From assembly GCA_002787635.1 (NCBI GenBank), contig PCXK01000007.1:506872-570871 (forward strand): 64,000 bases of DNA, given 5' to 3'. Every line of letters begins with the position of its first letter. The first letter of the stretch is position 1. Under the pieces are notes generated by a model, which did not search any database, had not been told where the DNA came from, and worked only from the letters and a program-made list of their open reading frames with translations. Origin of the DNA: Alphaproteobacteria bacterium CG11_big_fil_rev_8_21_14_0_20_39_49 (GTDB lineage Bacteria; Pseudomonadota; Alphaproteobacteria; Rickettsiales; UBA6187). Below, piece by piece: positions 58,563-64,000 of the stretch. Position numbers and translations under genes: made by a program.

Positions 58563-61500
58563 TTAAGGCGTTGTTGAAGTTTGGTTGCCTAAGTAAACAC
58601 CCGTACCTTGCACACTTCCTGCGTCAAATTTGAAGTTTCCTCCAAAATTCTCTGCAGAAGGGCCGAATAAAGCACCATTGATTGATCCGCCGGTAATACC
58701 CGCACCGGTTATAGCCGCATTGTCAAATCTTACCTGCCCTGCCCCATCAAAAGCAATGCTTGCGCTATTTTCAAAGCTGTATCCGCCAAAACCGGTTATA
58801 TTCAAATCACCCGTATTTATAGTTGCGGCACTACCGTTTCCTAATTGTATCGTAGCATTCATAGCCCCGGTATGACCGCTCAAACCGCTTCCGTTTAGGA
58901 TATTTCCGAAAACGGAACCTGAATAATTTGCACTTACTAAATTAGGAAGGTTTACATTATCTGTAATCGTACCCGCAATATACGGCATCATATGCGCTAT
59001 ATCAACATTTGTGCTAGTACCCGACGTTACATTTGTTTCAGCCGCCCATACTCCCCAATGTACATATTTGCAAGCTGAGCAGCCAAGATTAGAGACAAGA
59101 TTACCGGACACCATCACGCCTTGACCGCCATTTGGTATATTAACCTGCTCAAGGGCATATGTGGAATCGTCAATATACGAATAAAGCCCGGAAGTACTTG
59201 TCCTACCGAAATCGGCATACGCATTTGTAGGTCCCATACCGCTAATCTTGTGTAAGTTTAATGTTGCTCCGTCAATCTGACCGTTAGCATTTTTTGTAAA
59301 AGCAAAGCCCTGTTGCCAGTAACGGTTGTAGTCAACATTACCGTCATTATCGTTTACAATAAATCCAGACATATAGCCGAACGGTAGGTTTGCGTTAGTG
59401 CCGTTTATATAGTTATTCGTATATGCCGGTTGGTTAGACGACATCATAGGCGTTTCAATCGAAAGATTAGCATCATGTATATCACCGCTTGCTATAAACC
59501 CGTCAACCACCCCTCCGCTTCCATAAATTTCATCACCGAATATATTTAAAGTTCCACCTGCGTTTGTACCTGTTAATCCTTCATATTGGAATAATCTACC
59601 GACAGCTTGTCCTGATAAAACCTTACCATAGGCAACTTTTAATGTTCCGCTGCCCCATTCTAGTTTACCACCTAAGAATGATTTTTTACCCCAATCAACT
59701 AGCATTCCTTTACTGCTAGCCGAAGGCGATGCCATACCCGTGTAATTTAACAGTTGGCTATTAATTATATTCCAGTCGAAGAAGCCTAAATCACCTGAAT
59801 TTGAAAGGTAAATCTCGTTATCAGGCAGGAAGCTAAAGAACTGACGACCTGATGTAGGCAATGCTCCTATTTGCTTACCTATAATAAAGTTCTGTTGCTT
59901 ATTAATTCCAAAATTTGTAAACGGTAACCTGCCTAACTCAAGCCTTTGCACATACATATTACGGTTTGGCGATATGTATTTCCAGCCTGATGCAGAACTA
60001 CCGAAGCTATAACCTGTCAAGTTATAGTCTACATCAAAATATCCCGCTTGAGGAAAGCTTAATATATAAGTATCTGAAGACAAAACACCCGATCTCACAT
60101 TGGTGTTAGTAAGACTATGTAGCTCTACTTTAAATTGGTCGGAAAGTGCCTCGGCATTTATATCCCCTTCATCATATACGCCCGCACTATCAACAAAGGA
60201 ATACAGCCCGCGGTGTGTTATTGTTAAAGTATTTGTGGTATTTGTGGTATCGGTGTTAGTTTGGCTGGCAGTGCTAGTGGTACTATCAACCACATCACCC
60301 ACATATTCCCCTGTTACAGGGTCAAAATACCCACCGTTTTGGTCTAAGTAATTTGCAACATCGGTAGCGTCATGGTAAATGCCGTGACTATCAACATAAC
60401 CTCCGTCCGCAGTTAAATATCCTCCTATATCCCTGTTTCCATCATCATAGTAGCCGTACCCATCTCCGTAGTAATCGCCGCCATATCCGTCACCATAATA
60501 AGTGCCTCCATATCCGTCGCCATAATATCTATCGTTAGGATCGTAATAACTGCCTCCGCTTGCGGTATCGATTTGACCGCCGTTATACGGCTTATATCCG
60601 CCGTCAGTTCCATCGGTTTGACCTGCTCTATACGCCGCCAATTCGGTGGCATTGTGGTAATTACCCTCGGAGTCAACATATCCGCCATCGTCTGTTAATG
60701 TAATTTGTCCGTCTTTTTGACCTTCCATGTAGGATTTTACTTCAGTAGAGCTATGGTATTTACCTTCGCCGTCAACATAACCTCCGTCTTCTGTCATATA
60801 TCCGCCGTCATCAGGTAGAGTGCCTCCTGCTAGATTCGGTTTACGTCCCGTAGCATCTGCGGTATTATTTCCCAGCATAGGTTTCTTGCCCGCATTTTCA
60901 GTGCCTTTTTCTCCGCTGCTAGCTGCTGTCGGCTTGCCTTTTTCATTTTTACCGGACGCAGAATCCTGTTTTTCCTTAGAATCTTTGTCTTTAGCAGGGT
61001 TACGTTTATCAGATACTTTTGAATCTTTTTTATCACCCTTGTCTTTTTTATCGCTTTGCTGATCGTCTCCTTCTTCCCCGCCTTCTTCAACGTCACCTTC
61101 AGGCGTATCTGATGAGGTTTCGTCTTCTAATCTTATTTTGATTTTATTATCAATTATAGAATCGGTCGGTATGATTTTAGCACCACCCGATGTACCCGGA
61201 CGTCCTGCTAAACTTTGAACCTGCATAGCCATCTGTTCGGTAGTGGCACGGAATAATTGCGGCATATCATTCGGTGTTTGTACGGAAAGACCGGCTCCCC
61301 TGTCATTTATCGTTTGCATATCTCCGGCTAAGTTTTCGAATGTAAGCACGTCACCATATACGAAAGTAGCGTTTGTCGCACCGTTTATAGGGTTAATGTC
61401 TACTATGGCAATACCGCCTCGAATACCTATCGTTCCTACTGGAGTTTTAATCTTAACTGCGTTTTTCTTACTTAATGCCCCTCCGATAAAGCGAAATGTA

Positions 61501-61832
61501 CCTTTTGTACCTCTCATTATTAAATTTCCGCTTGAGCTATCCGGATTATATACGAATTCATCTATAACCACCGACGAATTAGGACCTATAGTCAATGCGG
61601 ATTTGTCCAGAAACATCAACTGACCGTTACCCGTACTATCTGATTTAATGGTTTCTTTGAAAAATACTTGATCGCCAATATTCATATTTCTTTTATTGCC
61701 GTCCGAGTCTACGGAGGTAATATTTTTATTTGCCGCACCGACAACACCTATTTTCTCTGAGGCAACGGAAAAGTTCGCACCGATTAATACATAACAAAAT
61801 ACAAAAACTATTATTTTTCTAAACATACGCAT
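58563..61832 (-). CDS. FecR-domain surface protein with repeats and a TbpB-like C-terminus
   Basis: A 1089-residue exported protein. Signal peptide MRMFRKIIVFVFCYVLIGAN. Residues about 25-190 are a FecR domain (GDQVFFKETIKSDSTGNGQL, SSVVIDEFVYNPDSS, IKTPVGTIGIRGGIAIVDIN). Then a highly charged linker (about 235-315), three copies of a TxDGGYVDxxGxYHxxT repeat and YYGDGYGG repeats (about 340-500), and a beta-rich C-terminal part. The last 100 residues (NGALFGPSAENFGGNFKFDA near the end) resemble the beta-barrel domains of TbpB-type proteins. Start at 61832 after AGAAGGTTGGAA. Likely outer-surface or periplasmic; substrate unknown. Confidence 0.8.
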   Translation of the reverse strand: MRMFRKIIVFVFCYVLIGANFSVASEKIGVVGAANKNITSVDSDGNKRNMNIGDQVFFKETIKSDSTGNGQLMFLDKSALTIGPNSSVVIDEFVYNPDSSSGNLIMRGTKGTFRFIGGALSKKNAVKIKTPVGTIGIRGGIAIVDINPINGATNATFVYGDVLTFENLAGDMQTINDRGAGLSVQTPNDMPQLFRATTEQMAMQVQSLAGRPGTSGGAKIIPTDSIIDNKIKIRLEDETSSDTPEGDVEEGGEEGDDQQSDKKDKGDKKDSKVSDKRNPAKDKDSKEKQDSASGKNEKGKPTAASSGEKGTENAGKKPMLGNNTADATGRKPNLAGGTLPDDGGYMTEDGGYVDGEGKYHSSTEVKSYMEGQKDGQITLTDDGGYVDSEGNYHNATELAAYRAGQTDGTDGGYKPYNGGQIDTASGGSYYDPNDRYYGDGYGGTYYGDGYGGDYYGDGYGYYDDGNRDIGGYLTADGGYVDSHGIYHDATDVANYLDQNGGYFDPVTGEYVGDVVDSTTSTASQTNTDTTNTTNTLTITHRGLYSFVDSAGVYDEGDINAEALSDQFKVELHSLTNTNVRSGVLSSDTYILSFPQAGYFDVDYNLTGYSFGSSASGWKYISPNRNMYVQRLELGRLPFTNFGINKQQNFIIGKQIGALPTSGRQFFSFLPDNEIYLSNSGDLGFFDWNIINSQLLNYTGMASPSASSKGMLVDWGKKSFLGGKLEWGSGTLKVAYGKVLSGQAVGRLFQYEGLTGTNAGGTLNIFGDEIYGSGGVVDGFIASGDIHDANLSIETPMMSSNQPAYTNNYINGTNANLPFGYMSGFIVNDNDGNVDYNRYWQQGFAFTKNANGQIDGATLNLHKISGMGPTNAYADFGRTSTSGLYSYIDDSTYALEQVNIPNGGQGVMVSGNLVSNLGCSACKYVHWGVWAAETNVTSGTSTNVDIAHMMPYIAGTITDNVNLPNLVSANYSGSVFGNILNGSGLSGHTGAMNATIQLGNGSAATINTGDLNITGFGGYSFENSASIAFDGAGQVRFDNAAITGAGITGGSINGALFGPSAENFGGNFKFDAGSVQGTGVYLGNQTSTTP

Positions 61833-61845
61833 TTCCAACCTTCTA

Positions 61846-62268
61846 TTATTGTATTTTTTCTAGATACTTATTTGCATTATCAACCACTTCTTGCGGAACA
61901 TTCCTGCTTGACAAGGCATCATTCAAGTATGATTTTGCCATTTCGTATGAATTTAATTTGTAATATAATACACCCAACTCCTGTTTTATTCTGGGTAGTT
62001 CGGGATTAAAAAATAATATTCTCTCAAGGGCGGGTATTGCGGATTCATAATCTTCCATCTGTATAGCAATATTTGCATATTCCATTGTGATATCTATATT
62101 AGAAGGGTCGTCCAACAATTTATTGAACGTCATATCAAGCTGTTTTTTAAGAGCTTCCTTGCTTGCGTCAGTAGCCGTACCGTACGATGGTGTACAGAAT
62201 ATGACGGCACTGATTAAAAATAATGTGAAAAAACTAATTTTATAGTTGAAGTTTATGTATGAAAGCAT
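61846..62268 (-). CDS. Exported TPR protein
   Basis: A 140-residue protein with a signal peptide (FTLFLISAVIFCTPSYGTA) and TPR-like helices: NIDITMEYANIAIQMEDYES, AIPALERILFFNPELPRIKQ, ELGVLYYKLNSYEMAKSYLN. It is 13 bases upstream of the FecR-type gene in the same leftward unit. FecR-TPR pairs are a recurring alphaproteobacterial arrangement, the TPR protein probably being a periplasmic scaffold for the FecR-domain product. Three TPR repeats make it a small family member. Confidence 0.82.
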   Translation of the reverse strand: MLSYINFNYKISFFTLFLISAVIFCTPSYGTATDASKEALKKQLDMTFNKLLDDPSNIDITMEYANIAIQMEDYESAIPALERILFFNPELPRIKQELGVLYYKLNSYEMAKSYLNDALSSRNVPQEVVDNANKYLEKIQ

Positions 62269-62440
62269 GATTATATCTAACTCTAAATTATGTTTTAACT
62301 AATTTTACGCATAAAAATCGATAGGTAATTTTACCTATTTATACTGCTAATGTTACACGAATATGGTTAACAAATGGTTAACTTTTTGTGACAAGCGTGT
62401 TGAACGCCCTCGTGATTTAGTGTTAATTAAAGGTGAAAAA

Positions 62441-62962
62441 ATGGAAACAGTACCTACAGAGCATTTTAAAGCCGGTGAACGGATTATAACCGAGGGAGAT
62501 AATTCAAAAAGTGTGTATCTTATAATAAGCGGTATCGTAGAAATTTCCAAGGGATATGGAGAAAATAAAGTTGTTTTGGCTAAACAGGGGAAAAATTCAA
62601 TTTTCGGTGAAATGGCTTTAGTTGACGGTAAAAGGCGTTCTGCCACTGTTACGGCAATTGAAGACACATATTGTCATGTGTGCAATAGCGTAGCAATTAT
62701 TGCCGAGATTAACAAGCTGGATAACGAGTTGCGTATAGCATTAGAAAGCATGGCTGAAATTATAAGGGAAAAAAACCATGCGTTAATTAATAAGAACCCT
62801 CCTCCTGACGGTGTTCTAGTTGAAACAAGGAATGCTAAAGGTGATTTAATGATGAATGAAGATGAAATAAAGGATCCGGTTGTTCAGTCTAAGGTTGAAA
62901 ATTTAAAAAATCCCTTTATACGTAGTCTCTTTAGGGTTTTAATGTCGACAGCTTTTAAATAG
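62441..62962 (+). CDS. Cyclic-nucleotide-binding domain protein
   Basis: A 173-residue protein with one CNB (CAP-like) domain: HFKAGERIITEGDNSKSVYL, SGIVEISKGYG, the phosphate cassette SIFGEMALVDGKRRSATVTA, and CHVCNSVAIIAEINKL as hinge. No DNA-binding helix follows; the C-terminal 70 residues are a charged tail (NARIKDPV-like, then SLFRVLMSTAFK). Start at 62441 after AAAGGTGAAAAA. It binds cAMP or cGMP by family resemblance; the R-S-A-T of the cassette is intact. Partner of the next gene. Confidence 0.85.
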   Translation: METVPTEHFKAGERIITEGDNSKSVYLIISGIVEISKGYGENKVVLAKQGKNSIFGEMALVDGKRRSATVTAIEDTYCHVCNSVAIIAEINKLDNELRIALESMAEIIREKNHALINKNPPPDGVLVETRNAKGDLMMNEDEIKDPVVQSKVENLKNPFIRSLFRVLMSTAFK

Positions 62963-62987
62963 TAATAAAAAAAATTAAAGGAATATT

Positions 62988-63551
62988 ATGGAATTAATGC
63001 CGAATATACATTTTAATGAATCACAACTGATTTTTGAGGAAGGTTATCCTGCGGATTGCGTTTATTTAATATGCGAAGGAGCGGTGCAGGTTTTTAAAAA
63101 ACGTGATAATAAACAAATACATCTGGCAGAGTTGGAGAAGGATTCTATCTTCGGAGAAATGGCTTTTATTTCTGAAAGACCTCGTTCTGCTACTGTTATG
63201 GCAAGTCAGAATACATGGTGTTATTCTGTCAATAAAGACTCTTTTAACAGCAGACTTAAATGTATGGATGCTACAATCAAGAATATTTTTGATGATTTGG
63301 TTGAAACTATACGTAAGAAAAGTGAAGCCGCACTTGTGGTGGATCATGGGGAAATAATAACAGAACCCCTTGATGAACTTACCGAAATGGAATTAAACGC
63401 ATTTGGAAGTAATAACTCATTGGATATAATTGCACCAAGCCACCCTTACGATTATCTTACAAAGAACCCTGAAGTATTGAAGAAAGTGGACGAGATGGAT
63501 ATATTCATGCGTAAGTTATATAAAAGCTTGGTTCAAATTGCCTGCAAATAA
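62988..63551 (+). CDS. Cyclic-nucleotide-binding domain protein, paralogue
   Basis: A 187-residue protein with the same organisation as the 62441 product: HFNESQLIFEEGYPADCVYL, CEGAVQVFKKRDNKQIHLAE, cassette SIFGEMAFISERPRSATVMA, then a hinge helix and a C-terminal tail with VDEMDIFMRKLYKSLVQIAC. The end resembles the FIRSLFRVLMSTAF tail of the neighbour. It is an output-less cyclic nucleotide sensor of a two-gene operon. AAAGGAATATT ribosome-binding site. Confidence 0.85.
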   Translation: MELMPNIHFNESQLIFEEGYPADCVYLICEGAVQVFKKRDNKQIHLAELEKDSIFGEMAFISERPRSATVMASQNTWCYSVNKDSFNSRLKCMDATIKNIFDDLVETIRKKSEAALVVDHGEIITEPLDELTEMELNAFGSNNSLDIIAPSHPYDYLTKNPEVLKKVDEMDIFMRKLYKSLVQIACK

Positions 63552-63581
63552 ACGTTTTTCGGCATTTTTATAGCTCTAGTT

Positions 63582-64000
63582 TTATAGCTCTAGTGTCAAG
63601 CCTTCGGCTGCCATAGTGGATTTTCCGTTCTTTCTGTAATCTTTTAATTGTTCGGCTCTTTTGTCAAGGTCTTCGTCTGTGGCGTTCGGGTCGTGGTGGA
63701 ATGCTATAAAGTTTTTAACATGTGCAGCATCTGCGAGCCTTGCCCCTTGCTGCCACGTTGAATGCCCCCAGCCTTTATACTTATCAAAGTTATTATCATC
63801 ATATGTCGAATCATAAATAAACACATCGGCATCTTCTATGAATTTTACCAAAGAATGGTCAATACTATCAATTTCATGCTCAACATCAGTTACATAGCAT
63901 ACCGACTTATTATTAAATTCCACCCTATATGCGGTTGCCCTGTCAGGGTGGTTAAGAGGCAGGGTATCTATTGTTATTCCGTCTTTTTGGAAGCCCTTAT
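63582..64000 (-). CDS. Metallo-beta-lactamase-fold hydrolase, 5' end outside window
   Basis: C-terminal part (about 139 residues visible) of an MBL-fold enzyme; the frame continues through the right edge (segment TLPLNHPDRATAYRVEFNNK). Metal-binding motifs: the Asp in VCYVTDVEHE and DVFIYDSTYDDNNF, WGHSTWQQGARLADAAHV and the final FHHDP. The fold, together with two cyclic-nucleotide-binding proteins next door, would suit a phosphodiesterase, though this is context inference. The N-terminal HxHxDH is not visible. An in-frame GTG at 63923 lies within the conserved region and is not the start. Confidence 0.82.
   Translation of the reverse strand, partial: KGFQKDGITIDTLPLNHPDRATAYRVEFNNKSVCYVTDVEHEIDSIDHSLVKFIEDADVFIYDSTYDDNNFDKYKGWGHSTWQQGARLADAAHVKNFIAFHHDPNATDEDLDKRAEQLKDYRKNGKSTMAAEGLTLEL

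Overview
The window is AT-rich chromosomal DNA of an alphaproteobacterium. The evidence is the set of alphaproteobacterial signature genes: a class I lysyl-tRNA synthetase, a FliX-like flagellar assembly regulator, an RcdA/DUF1465 homologue, gene-transfer-agent-type tail genes (DUF2460, DUF2163, TIM-barrel megaprotein, DUF2793), a divergent erpA/dgt pair and response regulators ending in a GPDRRR motif. The base composition and the dense intergenic palindromes recall Rickettsiales/Holosporales-like or Micavibrio-like lineages, but I cannot place the species.

Region 1 (1-25.8 kb) is a gene transfer agent (GTA)-like or domesticated-prophage virion locus entered inside the major capsid gene. The order is capsid, putative decoration protein, head-tail connector, head-closure adaptor, tail terminator (DUF3168), TP901-1 major tail protein, then DUF2460, DUF2163, a frameshifted NlpC/P60 peptidase and a 1238-aa TIM-barrel tail protein. 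A distal module follows (DUF2793, LamG-like, YiiX-like amidase, small membrane protein, M15 endolysin). No integrase, repressor or recognisable tape-measure gene is visible; terminase, portal and protease would lie left of the window. Non-structural genes interrupt this backbone: a TerB-like gene, an rcdA-like gene, two genes sharing an unfamiliar ~75-residue domain (one a 697-aa protein where a tape measure would be expected), a duplicated unknown family, a cluster of PEGA-like lipoproteins, two small exported proteins, and the housekeeping isoprenoid gene ispG. Four copies of a ~105-bp hairpin-rich repeat occur only in this part of the window, and two of them bracket ispG in inverted orientation.

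Region 2 (25.9-34.8 kb) is ordinary metabolism and regulation: adenosine kinase-like, AmpG-like transporter, alanine dehydrogenase, PhoB-like regulator, RidA, GT2 glycosyltransferase, YgfZ, short MscS channel, and small unknown genes around a perfect 76-bp tandem duplication.

Region 3 (34.9-50.5 kb) holds fliX-ligA-dgt (minus strand), erpA, pyrB, acnA, two small response regulators, ccmA-ccmB-thiE, a histidine kinase paired with a REC-ATPase regulator, a YcgN-like protein and a solitary zeta-toxin-like kinase.

Region 4 (50.6-58.5 kb) carries lysK, a HAD phosphatase and comEC in overlapping order, then cimA, trmJ-like and rpsD. ComEC is of interest because recipients of the Rhodobacter GTA are known to need the competence import channel.

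Region 5 (58.5-64 kb) is a surface or signalling set: a 1089-aa FecR-domain protein with sequence repeats and a TbpB-like C-terminus, a TPR protein, two cyclic-nucleotide-binding proteins and a truncated metallo-beta-lactamase-fold hydrolase. Small inverted-repeat elements (at least three MITE-like families) and GTCAT...ATGAC hairpins fill most intergenic gaps. I saw no tRNA, rRNA or CRISPR array.
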